A stretch of DNA of 6,212 nucleotides from Tissierellia bacterium. GTDB taxonomy: Bacteria > Bacillota > Clostridia > Tissierellales > Tissierellaceae. Positions 1 through 5,887 of the stretch are shown piece by piece (within the stretch, counting starts at the first letter, position 1; the number at the start of each line of letters is the position of its first letter). The DNA is taken from the NCBI GenBank assembly GCA_012521625.1, contig JAAYLY010000187.1:1-6212 (forward strand). Direction: 5' to 3'. The notes under the pieces were generated by a model that saw only the letters and a program-made list of their open reading frames with translations, ran no database searches and was not told the DNA's origin. Both the position numbers and the translations under genes were made by a program.

Positions 1-867
1 TTCCCTATAGCTATCATCTTCAATGAAAGCAACCCTATTATAGATAGCCTCCCCTGTCCTTACTATGCTTGAGACTATCATGTCCCTTATCTTATTTCTA
101 TCTAATCCCTTGCCTTTTAACTCCTCTAAAATCTCTTCTAATAAATCCTTTAAAAGCTCATGTTCCTGGATATCATAACCTATATTTTCCTTGATGGACC
201 TAATTAAGGACCTATCTCCTTCCAATAGGCGGAGGGCTAGCCATCTAGTATTTAAACCATTGGCAATCTTCTCCAAAAGGGGTCTTATTTTTTCAATAGC
301 TCTTTCTAGTTCTTCCCCATAATCTACTTTTATAGGTTTTGGATTTAAGTCTCCTTTGATAAGCTTTTCAATGGTATTCTTTAAATGGTCTAAACCCTTG
401 CCCTCTCTAGCTACGGTGGCTACAACCGGAACCCCTAGTAGTTTAGATAACTTATCACAATCGATTTTAATCTTCTTCCTTTGGGCTTCGTCCATCAGGT
501 TTACACAAATTATTACCCTATGGGTAATTTCCATTACTTGTAAAGCTAGGTTTAAATTCCTTTCTAAGCAGGTGGCATCGGTAACCACCACAGTCACATG
601 GGGATTAGCAAAACATATAAAGTCCCTTGCTATTTCTTCCTCCTCAGAGTTGGAAAGTAGGGAGTATGTACCTGGTAGGTCTACTAGTAAATACTCTTTA
701 CCATTATGAGTAAAATCACCGTATGCGGTGTTTACTGTTTTACCAGGCCAGTTTCCAGTATGCTGATTAAGGTCAGTAAGGCTGTTAAAAATGGTGCTTT
801 TTCCTGTGTTGGGATTGCCTGCCAGGGCGATAATTGATTTATTTGGATCTAGCTTAAGATTAAGCAT
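1..867 (-). CDS. feoB: Ferrous iron transport protein B, N-terminal part (cut by window start)
   Basis: FeoB is the inner-membrane Fe2+ transporter; its N-terminal domain is a small GTPase that controls transport. Only the first 289 codons are in the window. Visible GTPase motifs are G1 GNPNTGKST (residues 17-25), the G2 region GNWPGKTV (38-45), G3 DLPG (63-66) and G4 NLMD (123-126). A helical region follows (about 165-289) containing RWLALRLLEGD, which is characteristic of FeoB just before the membrane part. The transmembrane gates and C-terminal region lie beyond the window edge. The ATG at 867 is preceded by a strong AAAGGAGG site 6 nt upstream and places the G1 loop at the normal distance from the start. 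The gene begins 15 nt after the feoA stop, so the two are cotranscribed. The reading frame is intact as far as seen. The identity is clear from the motifs and from the feoA neighbour. Confidence 0.96.
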   Translation of the reverse strand, partial: MLNLKLDPNKSIIALAGNPNTGKSTIFNSLTDLNQHTGNWPGKTVNTAYGDFTHNGKEYLLVDLPGTYSLLSNSEEEEIARDFICFANPHVTVVVTDATCLERNLNLALQVMEITHRVIICVNLMDEAQRKKIKIDCDKLSKLLGVPVVATVAREGKGLDHLKNTIEKLIKGDLNPKPIKVDYGEELERAIEKIRPLLEKIANGLNTRWLALRLLEGDRSLIRSIKENIGYDIQEHELLKDLLEEILEELKGKGLDRNKIRDMIVSSIVRTGEAIYNRVAFIEDDSYRE

Positions 868-882
868 TGATACCCTCCTTTA

Positions 883-1122
883 CTAATCTAACTGCTCTAC
901 TAATATTTTGGATGTTTCTTCCTTCCTTAGGGCAATTACAGCCCCCCTTATATCATAGGCTGTTGGATCTCCTGCTGGACTTCTCATTAGAGCCCTTACC
1001 CTAGTTCCTTCAATAAGTCCAAGATCTAGTAACCGCCTGCGTACTATCCCCTGGTTATGTAATTTTTTCACTATGGCAGACTTTCCAATGGGTAACTTAT
1101 CTAATGAAATCAATTTATTCAT
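883..1122 (-). CDS. feoA: Ferrous iron transport protein A (FeoA)
   Basis: FeoA is a small cytosolic SH3-like protein needed for FeoB-dependent Fe2+ uptake, probably by contacting the FeoB cytosolic domain. This complete 79-residue protein has the usual family length (about 75-85). It shows the family core RRRLLDLGLIEGTRV (residues 28-42), then SPAGDPTAYDIRG (48-60) and a strand-rich end AVIALRKEETSKILV. The ATG at 1122 follows an AGGGGTGA ribosome binding site 4 nt upstream. It is the first gene of a minus-strand feoA-feoB operon; its stop is 15 nt before feoB, whose ribosome binding site sits in the gap. No feoC is visible on this side. The gene is divergent from citG across a 164-bp region that must hold the feo promoter, though I could not identify a clear Fur or DtxR box there. 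Confidence 0.95.
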   Translation of the reverse strand: MNKLISLDKLPIGKSAIVKKLHNQGIVRRRLLDLGLIEGTRVRALMRSPAGDPTAYDIRGAVIALRKEETSKILVEQLD

Positions 1123-1219
1123 GGAATCACCCCTAAATAGGCAGATATAGCTAATATATAAGATATGAAAGAGGAGTATAATTGTGAGTCTTTATTAACT
1201 GTACAGATGGTCTCAATAC

Positions 1220-1231
1220 TTGAAAATTCAA
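1220..1231. repeat. Short inverted repeat over the citG -35 element
   Basis: TTGAA and TTCAA arms are separated by AA. The dyad covers the candidate -35 box of citG and lies in the region shared with the divergent feoAB operon, so it could be an operator. The arms are only 5 bp and AT-rich, so chance is a real alternative. It does not match the Fur or DtxR consensus I know. Confidence 0.3.
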
Positions 1232-1248
1232 ACTTAATAGGGTAAACT
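1220..1248 (+). promoter_or_regulatory. Candidate sigma-A promoter for the citG operon
   Basis: A -35 element TTGAAA (1220-1225, 5 of 6 to consensus) and a -10 element TAAACT (1243-1248, 4 of 6) are separated by exactly 17 bp. Transcription would start near 1255, about 30 nt before the citG ATG, leaving a short leader that holds the AGAGGG ribosome binding site at 1276-1281. This is the best promoter match on the plus strand in the divergent feoA-citG region. It is called by eye only. Confidence 0.5.
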
Positions 1249-1286
1249 ACAATTGGCATTGAAATATAAAGAAGAAGAGGGATTAG

Positions 1287-2162
1287 ATGATTAAGAATGA
1301 ATACTGTCGGCTGGTGGCCAATATCGCTATTAGGTCCGTCTTATTTGAAGTATCTGTATCACCTAAACCAGGCTTAGTTGATAGGTTTAATCCTGGTGCC
1401 CATAAGGATATGGATATTTTTACCTTCTTAAAAAGTAGTTCCGTCCTCTATCCATATTTCTATAACTGCACCATGGCTGGGATAGAATTCGATGAGGAAG
1501 ATTATACTCAACTCTTGCTTAATATTAGGCCTATTGGAATAAGGGCTGAGGAGGATATGTTTAAGGCTACAGCTGGCATCAATACCCATAAGGGGATAAT
1601 CTTTTCTATGGGTATAATAGCAGCAGCTGTAGGAAGTTTACATAGGGAGCTAAATAGGCAGCATTTTGACTTTGAGGAGATTTCAGAACGGGTAAAACTT
1701 ATTACTGCTGGAATTACTAAAGAATTAGACCTAGCCTATAAAAAAGAGGATTTAACCTATGGGGAAAGGCTATATTTAAAATATGGGACAAAGGGAATTA
1801 GGGGTGAAGTAGAATCGGGGTTTACTACCGTCTTAAACTACTCCCTCCCCATCCTAGTTGGGCTAATACAGGAAAATAAATACCATATAAACGACATATT
1901 AGGGCAAGTGTTGATTAATCTAATGGCTAATACTGAAGATAGCAATGTCTTAGGCAGGCATGATATGGAGGCCTTAAAATATGTTCAAGAAAGGTCAAAG
2001 GAAGCCCTAAAGCTAGGAGGATACTTTACTGAGGAGGGTAGGAAGTATATTGAGGCCTTAGATGAGGATTTTATAGAAAAGCATATTAGCCCGGGAGGTT
2101 CGGCAGATCTTTTGGCCGTCAGCTTAATGTTTTATATGTTAAAGTACGGTGATGAAATATGA
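1287..2162 (+). CDS. citG: Triphosphoribosyl-dephospho-CoA synthase (CitG)
   Basis: CitG makes 2'-(5''-triphosphoribosyl)-3'-dephospho-CoA from ATP and dephospho-CoA, releasing adenine. The product is the precursor of the prosthetic group of citrate lyase; the related MdcB does the same for malonate decarboxylase. The 291-residue protein has the normal family length and all the family blocks: SPKPGLVDR (25-33), GAHKDMD (37-43), NTHKG (99-103), YGTKGIRGEVESGF (166-179), TEDSNVLGRHD (216-226) and ISPGGSADLLA (267-277). The ATG at 1287 follows AGAGGG at 1276-1281. The stop overlaps the citX start by 4 nt (ATGA), indicating translational coupling. The adjacent citX favours the citrate lyase role over malonate decarboxylase. 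The usual neighbours citC, citD, citE and citF are absent here, and citG precedes citX, the reverse of the enterobacterial citCDEFXG order. Confidence 0.93.
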   Translation: MIKNEYCRLVANIAIRSVLFEVSVSPKPGLVDRFNPGAHKDMDIFTFLKSSSVLYPYFYNCTMAGIEFDEEDYTQLLLNIRPIGIRAEEDMFKATAGINTHKGIIFSMGIIAAAVGSLHRELNRQHFDFEEISERVKLITAGITKELDLAYKKEDLTYGERLYLKYGTKGIRGEVESGFTTVLNYSLPILVGLIQENKYHINDILGQVLINLMANTEDSNVLGRHDMEALKYVQERSKEALKLGGYFTEEGRKYIEALDEDFIEKHISPGGSADLLAVSLMFYMLKYGDEI

Positions 2163-2683
2163 TAGATGAAAAATTTGTTATGGAGATTTTAAAGTCCAGG
2201 GAAGAGAGAAGGGATAAACAGCTTGATTTGATTGGTAAATATAAAGCAAGTTTAATCTCCTTCACCCTTAATACTCCTGGTATAGTTAAGGATAATGAGA
2301 TGTATAGGTCCATACATAAGGTTGGTATGAAGGCTATTAGAGCCCTTCTAAAGGAGGAGGGTATTAAAATCCTACATGAGGAGGCTAGAAATAAGTCAAC
2401 AGGCTCTGAAGGCTTTATAGTGGTAGAAGGGGACCCAAGAAGAATAAAGGAAAAATTAATAGAATTGGAAATGAACCATCCCTTGGGTAGGATATTTGAT
2501 ATAGACGTCTTTGATAAGGAGCATAGACAAATAAGCAGGAGCGAATTAAAAGTAGACCCTAGGAGATGCTTAATCTGTAACCAGCCTGCCAGGATCTGTA
2601 TTAGGGAAAGAAATCATACTATGGAGGAGCTCTATGCTAAAATAGAATCATTATGGAAGGAATTTATAGATGAAGAGATATAA
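2159..2683 (+). CDS. citX: Apo-citrate lyase phosphoribosyl-dephospho-CoA transferase (CitX)
   Basis: CitX transfers the phosphoribosyl-dephospho-CoA group from the CitG product to a serine of the citrate lyase acyl carrier protein CitD, giving holo-enzyme. The 174-residue protein matches stand-alone CitX in length. Family blocks are LKSREERRDKQ (11-21), STGSEGFIVVEG (79-90), NHPLGRIFDIDVFD (105-118) and the cysteine-rich RRCLICNQPARIC (134-146), followed by a helical tail. It is not fused to CitG, unlike CitXG proteins of some bacteria. Its ATG overlaps the citG stop (ATGA), and no strong ribosome binding site is seen, so translation probably relies on coupling to citG. It ends with tandem stops TAA TAG and overlaps the next gene by 14 nt. 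Its substrate protein CitD is not encoded in this window. Confidence 0.92.
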   Translation: MIDEKFVMEILKSREERRDKQLDLIGKYKASLISFTLNTPGIVKDNEMYRSIHKVGMKAIRALLKEEGIKILHEEARNKSTGSEGFIVVEGDPRRIKEKLIELEMNHPLGRIFDIDVFDKEHRQISRSELKVDPRRCLICNQPARICIRERNHTMEELYAKIESLWKEFIDEEI

Positions 2684-3587
2684 TAGCTTAAATAAAGAGT
2701 TGAGGAGGATATTTGGAGGAAAGGTAATAAAATTATCCATAGATGGAGGCTTTACTTGCCCCAATAGGGATGGTACCAAGGGGACTAGGGGATGTATATT
2801 CTGCGGAGAAGAAGGAAGTGGAGAATTTGCATCATCTAGCTGCCTGCCCCTTAAAGAGCAAGTAAGGTCCCAAAAGGAACTGCTGTCTAACAAATGGAAG
2901 GCAGATAAATATATAATTTACTTTCAAAGCTTTACAAATACCTATGCCCCGGTAGAAAGGTTAAAAAAGCTATATTATGAAGCCCTGAAGATAGAAGGGG
3001 TTGTGGGTATTGCCATAGCCACGAGGCCCGATTGTTTAGATGATGAGGTTATAGAACTTCTAGCAGAGCTTAATAGGAAGACCTTTCTCTGGGTTGAGCT
3101 GGGCTTGCAGACTATACATGAGGAAACGGCCAAATTTATAAGAAGGGGCTATGACTTAGCAGTTTATGATCAGGCTATAAAAAGGTTAAAAGAAAATAAT
3201 ATTAGGGTAGTGACCCACCTAATTATAGGCTTACCTAAGGAAGGCAGGGAGAATATATTAGAATCCGTTAAATATGTGGCCAAGACCAATACTTGGGGGA
3301 TAAAGCTTCATTCCCTATATATTCAAAGGGATACTGATTTATATGATTATTATCTTAGAAAGCCCTTTTCCATCATGACTTTGGAGGAATATGTAAATAT
3401 AGTGGTAGACGCCTTAGAAATACTGCCCAAATCTATGATAGTCCACAGGCTAACAGGAGACGGTAAGAGGGGCTTATTGGTAGAGCCAAAATGGACTTTA
3501 AATAAGATCAAGGTATTAACCTCCATAGATAAGGAATTAAAAAATAGGGATTCCTATCAGGGAAAATTGTTTGACAGCATTTGTTAA
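2670..3587 (+). CDS. Radical SAM protein, TIGR01212 (YhcC/YtqA) family
   Basis: This is a 305-residue radical SAM enzyme. The cluster-binding cysteines are C30, C42 and C45 in a CPNRDGT...GCIFC pattern (C-X11-C-X2-C), the long-spaced form seen in YhcC and Elp3-like proteins rather than the common CX3CX2C. Further family blocks are FQSFTNTYAP (85-94), TRPDC (118-122) and ELGLQT (143-148), and a C-terminal HRLTGDGKR segment. Family knowledge, from memory: the Bacillus subtilis member YtqA has been linked to tRNA wobble-uridine (mnm5s2U) side-chain synthesis and named MnmL; the role of this copy is not proven. The ATG at 2670 lies inside the end of citX (14-nt overlap), with GGAAGG at 2655-2660 as ribosome binding site, so it is in the citG-citX transcript. 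No methyltransferase partner gene (YtqB/MnmM type) is adjacent. Whether its link to citrate lyase maturation is functional is unknown. Confidence 0.9.
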   Translation: MKRYNSLNKELRRIFGGKVIKLSIDGGFTCPNRDGTKGTRGCIFCGEEGSGEFASSSCLPLKEQVRSQKELLSNKWKADKYIIYFQSFTNTYAPVERLKKLYYEALKIEGVVGIAIATRPDCLDDEVIELLAELNRKTFLWVELGLQTIHEETAKFIRRGYDLAVYDQAIKRLKENNIRVVTHLIIGLPKEGRENILESVKYVAKTNTWGIKLHSLYIQRDTDLYDYYLRKPFSIMTLEEYVNIVVDALEILPKSMIVHRLTGDGKRGLLVEPKWTLNKIKVLTSIDKELKNRDSYQGKLFDSIC

Positions 3588-3599
3588 ATATGAGATTAT
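3571..3599 (+). promoter_or_regulatory. Candidate promoter for murI
   Basis: A perfect -35 TTGACA (3571-3576) lies in the last codons of the radical SAM gene. After 17 bp comes GATTAT (3594-3599, 4 of 6 to TATAAT). Transcription would start near 3606, about 36 nt before the murI GTG. It would let murI be expressed independently of the citG operon. No terminator hairpin is visible in the 54-nt gap, so read-through from upstream is also possible. Confidence 0.4.
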
Positions 3600-3641
3600 T
3601 ATATTAACAAATAACAATTTTCAGAATATGGAGGGGTTATT

Positions 3642-4436
3642 GTGGCAGATAATAGAGCAATAGGCGTCATAGATTCTGGAGTAGGAGGATTGACGGTAGT
3701 TAAGGAGCTTAAGGAACAGCTAGCAGGGGAGAGTATCATATACTTTGGAGATAATGCAAACGTTCCCTATGGCAATAAAAGGGAGGAAGAGATAGCTCAA
3801 CTAACCAAAAATATGATCGATTTTTTAATAGATAAGGATGTAAAAGTAATAGCTGTAGCTTGTAACACCATCTCTAGCTTATTAGATAAGTATTTTACTG
3901 ATTATGACATCCCCATAGTAAGTATAATAAAGCCTGCTGCCGATTATGTGGTGGAAAATGGCATAAAGGAAGTTGGAGTAATAGCTACTAAATTTACAGT
4001 TCAATCTGGTGCTTATGATAGGTTTATAAGGGAAGGGGATGAATCCATAAGGGTTATCTCAGAGGGAAGCCCAAATCTTGCACAGATAATCGATAGTGGT
4101 AATTTTACCGAAGTTAGAGGGGTAATAGACCTACATATGACCAATATCCTAAGTAAGGGAGATTTAAAACATATTATCTTAGGCTGTACCCATTATCCTA
4201 TAGTCTTGGACAAGTTTAAGGAAAGGAGTCCTTCCATCAACTTTATAAACCCAGCCTATGAGCAAGTAAGGTATATTAATCAACTGCTGGAAGCAAGGAA
4301 TATGAAGGCTCAGCTGGATAAGTCCACTTTCCAGATCTATACTACTGGTAAAGAGGAAACATATCATAAGATGCTAAACCTACTATCCATCGATTTACCG
4401 GACAATATAATAGAACTATCTTGCCAGACAATATAG
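3642..4436 (+). CDS. murI: Glutamate racemase, divergent (MurI)
   Basis: MurI interconverts L- and D-glutamate in the cytosol to supply D-Glu for peptidoglycan. The 264-residue protein has the standard length and the paired catalytic cysteines: C74 in VACNT (72-76) and C182 in GCTHYP (181-186), with D11 in IDSGVGGLT (10-18) and H184. It is not a typical MurI: the usual CPLFVPLVE block is GSPNLAQIID (142-151) here, so the acidic residue that is Glu in the well-studied enzymes aligns with D151. The GDNANVPYG block (36-44) also differs from the common GDTARVPYG. The GTG start at 3642 is chosen because GGAGGGG (3630-3636) lies 5 nt upstream and the IGVIDSG strand then begins at the expected place. 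It is followed by a terminator at 4456. It could be a paralogue with altered activity, or a racemase for a different acidic amino acid; glutamate racemase is the most likely. Confidence 0.85.
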   Translation: MADNRAIGVIDSGVGGLTVVKELKEQLAGESIIYFGDNANVPYGNKREEEIAQLTKNMIDFLIDKDVKVIAVACNTISSLLDKYFTDYDIPIVSIIKPAADYVVENGIKEVGVIATKFTVQSGAYDRFIREGDESIRVISEGSPNLAQIIDSGNFTEVRGVIDLHMTNILSKGDLKHIILGCTHYPIVLDKFKERSPSINFINPAYEQVRYINQLLEARNMKAQLDKSTFQIYTTGKEETYHKMLNLLSIDLPDNIIELSCQTI

Positions 4437-4455
4437 TTAGTATGATAATGAAGCT

Positions 4456-4487
4456 AAAAGTCCTAAACCTGAAAAGGTGGGACTTTT
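4456..4487 (+). terminator. Stem-loop terminator after murI
   Basis: Perfect 8-bp arms AAAAGTCC (4456-4463) and GGACTTTT (4480-4487) enclose a second 4-bp stem ACCT/AGGT (4467-4470 with 4475-4478) capped by a GAAA tetraloop, with a small asymmetric internal loop between the stems. The 3' arm itself ends in four T and is followed by an A-run and four more T. It lies 20 nt after the murI stop and 28 nt before the next start, so it should end the murI transcript or act as an attenuator for the antiporter gene. Confidence 0.75.
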
Positions 4488-4514
4488 AAAAATTTTGGTA
4501 AAGGATGAACTAGC

Positions 4515-5834
4515 TTGGAATTACTACTAGGATTCTTATCATCATTTTTTATCTTATTATTTGGACTCTACAAGGGTATCTACATAGGATTTTGTGTATT
4601 TACTAGCCTTTTAATTTTTACCCTTATTGCCCTAAGGCAGGGTCATAGTTTTAGGGATATTAGAAGGAGGGCCTTAAATAGTGCCAAGAAATCCCTGGTT
4701 GTAATCAGGGTATTTATTCTGATAGGCTTAGTTACAGCTAGCTGGCTAACGGCTGGAACCATACCTGCCATCGTCTACTATGCCTTAAGGATAATGAATC
4801 CCAGACTCTTTGTCCTCTTTAGCTTTATAACAAGCTGCTTAGTATCTTATATGTTAGGCACTTCCCTTGGTACCGCTAGTACCATAGGTATAGTCTTGAT
4901 AATAATGGCTAGGACAGGGGATATAAACTTAAATTTAGTTGGTGGTGCCATCTTAGGAGGCTGTTATTTCGGGGATAGGTGCTCACCCATGTCATCTAGT
5001 GCTAACTTAATATCCAATTTGACCGGAACTAAATTTTACCCCATGTTAAAGAACTTTAGACGGACCACCCTTATGCCTTTGATAATATCCATCTTGATTT
5101 ATTTTCTGTTTTCAATTAATAACCCTTTAAATACGGCAGAAAGTACCATATTAGATGATTTAAGTAATTACTTCACCATCAACTTTATAGTCCTACTGCC
5201 GGCTGTGGTAATGTTGATATTAAGTATCTTCCAGATCAACGTAAGAAAGTCCATGTTTTTAAGTGCGGTTATGGGCTCTATAATTGCCCTGACCATCCAA
5301 AGGGTTGAGCTAATGAGTTTAGCAAGGAACCTAATATTTGGTTTTAGCTTAGACGATAGTAATCCCCTATCAAGCATTCTAAGGGGTGGGGGGTTACTTT
5401 CCATGATAAAGCCTGGTATAGTCATCTTCATATCCTGTGCCATGGTAGGGGTATTAGAGGAGATGGGGATTTTTGAGAAAACCTACCAGGTTTTTAAGGG
5501 GGTAAAAAGCAGGAGCCAGCTATTTAAAGCTACGGCTATTTCTTCCTTTATTAGTGCCGCCTTTGGTGGCAACCAATCTATAGCCGTAGTTATGGTAAAT
5601 AGCATTATGGAAAAGATCTACCAAAGGCTGGAAGTAGATAATTACCAGTTGGCTACAGATATTTCCAATACAGCCATCGTTATATCCCCCATGATACCCT
5701 GGAATATTGCCAACTTCGTAATAGCCAATAATTTAGGCCTGAATCCAGCCCTTATAGTCCCTTATGCCTTTTATCTATTTATATTGCCTATATACAATTA
5801 TATCCACCTAGCCAAAAGTGAAAGGAACTCTTAA
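4515..5834 (+). CDS. NhaC-family Na+/H+ antiporter-like membrane protein
   Basis: This is an integral membrane secondary transporter with 439 residues and roughly ten to twelve hydrophobic segments. Family marks are TASWLTAGTIPAIVYY (74-89), LGTSLGTASTIGI (114-126), GGAILGGCYFGDRCSPMSSS (143-162), GGNQSIAVV (351-359) and ISPMIPWNIAN (390-400). The pattern of two related halves with Gly/Ser/Thr-rich broken helices is typical of the NhaC group. Members exchange Na+ for H+, and some (MleN) exchange malate or lactate with H+/Na+; sequence alone does not separate these. The start is TTG at 4515: an in-frame TGA at 4506-4508 closes off anything upstream, AAAGGA at 4500-4505 gives a ribosome binding site, and the next in-frame ATG is near residue 94, inside the membrane core. 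The gene follows the murI terminator with no obvious promoter of its own, so expression may depend on read-through. A citrate-related organic-acid role is tempting given citGX but is only inference. Confidence 0.87.
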   Translation: MELLLGFLSSFFILLFGLYKGIYIGFCVFTSLLIFTLIALRQGHSFRDIRRRALNSAKKSLVVIRVFILIGLVTASWLTAGTIPAIVYYALRIMNPRLFVLFSFITSCLVSYMLGTSLGTASTIGIVLIIMARTGDINLNLVGGAILGGCYFGDRCSPMSSSANLISNLTGTKFYPMLKNFRRTTLMPLIISILIYFLFSINNPLNTAESTILDDLSNYFTINFIVLLPAVVMLILSIFQINVRKSMFLSAVMGSIIALTIQRVELMSLARNLIFGFSLDDSNPLSSILRGGGLLSMIKPGIVIFISCAMVGVLEEMGIFEKTYQVFKGVKSRSQLFKATAISSFISAAFGGNQSIAVVMVNSIMEKIYQRLEVDNYQLATDISNTAIVISPMIPWNIANFVIANNLGLNPALIVPYAFYLFILPIYNYIHLAKSERNS

Positions 5835-5840
5835 CCAAAC

Positions 5841-5864
5841 CTTTGCATAGTATATATTGCAAAG
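5841..5864. repeat. Inverted repeat between the antiporter and LysM genes
   Basis: Perfect 7-bp arms CTTTGCA (5841-5847) and TGCAAAG (5858-5864) flank a 10-nt AT-rich loop. It begins 6 nt after the antiporter stop. There is no T-run on either strand after the hairpin, so a classical intrinsic terminator is not well supported. The loop also contains TATATT (5853-5858), which with TTAACC (5831-5836) 16 bp upstream could be a weak promoter for the LysM gene, making the dyad a possible operator. Confidence 0.4.
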
Positions 5865-5887
5865 ATTAATAAAGAAAGGTGGTTAAG

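Noticed and set aside
356..709. Plus-strand open frame of 117 codons
   Set aside because: It lies wholly antisense to feoB, whose GTPase motifs are clear; it has no family resemblance and no ribosome binding site.
1145..1175. AT-rich near-palindromic stretch upstream of feoA considered as an iron-regulator box
   Set aside because: The symmetry comes from runs of TA; it does not match the Fur 7-1-7 pattern or the DtxR/IdeR consensus.
2651..2893. Minus-strand open frame of 80 codons across the citX/radical SAM junction
   Set aside because: It is a shadow of two well-supported genes, with no independent support.
4505..4513. Two-codon mini-ORF (ATG AAC TAG) just ahead of the antiporter start
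   Set aside because: It overlaps the ribosome binding site region and is short enough to be chance; there is no sign of a leader-peptide attenuator.
5168..5443. Minus-strand open frame of 91 codons
   Set aside because: It is antisense to the antiporter gene, and its apparent hydrophobicity mirrors the membrane-protein codons on the other strand.
5841..5864. Hairpin after the antiporter as an intrinsic terminator
   Set aside because: The stem is perfect but there is no T-run on either side and the loop is long, so it is listed only as an inverted repeat.
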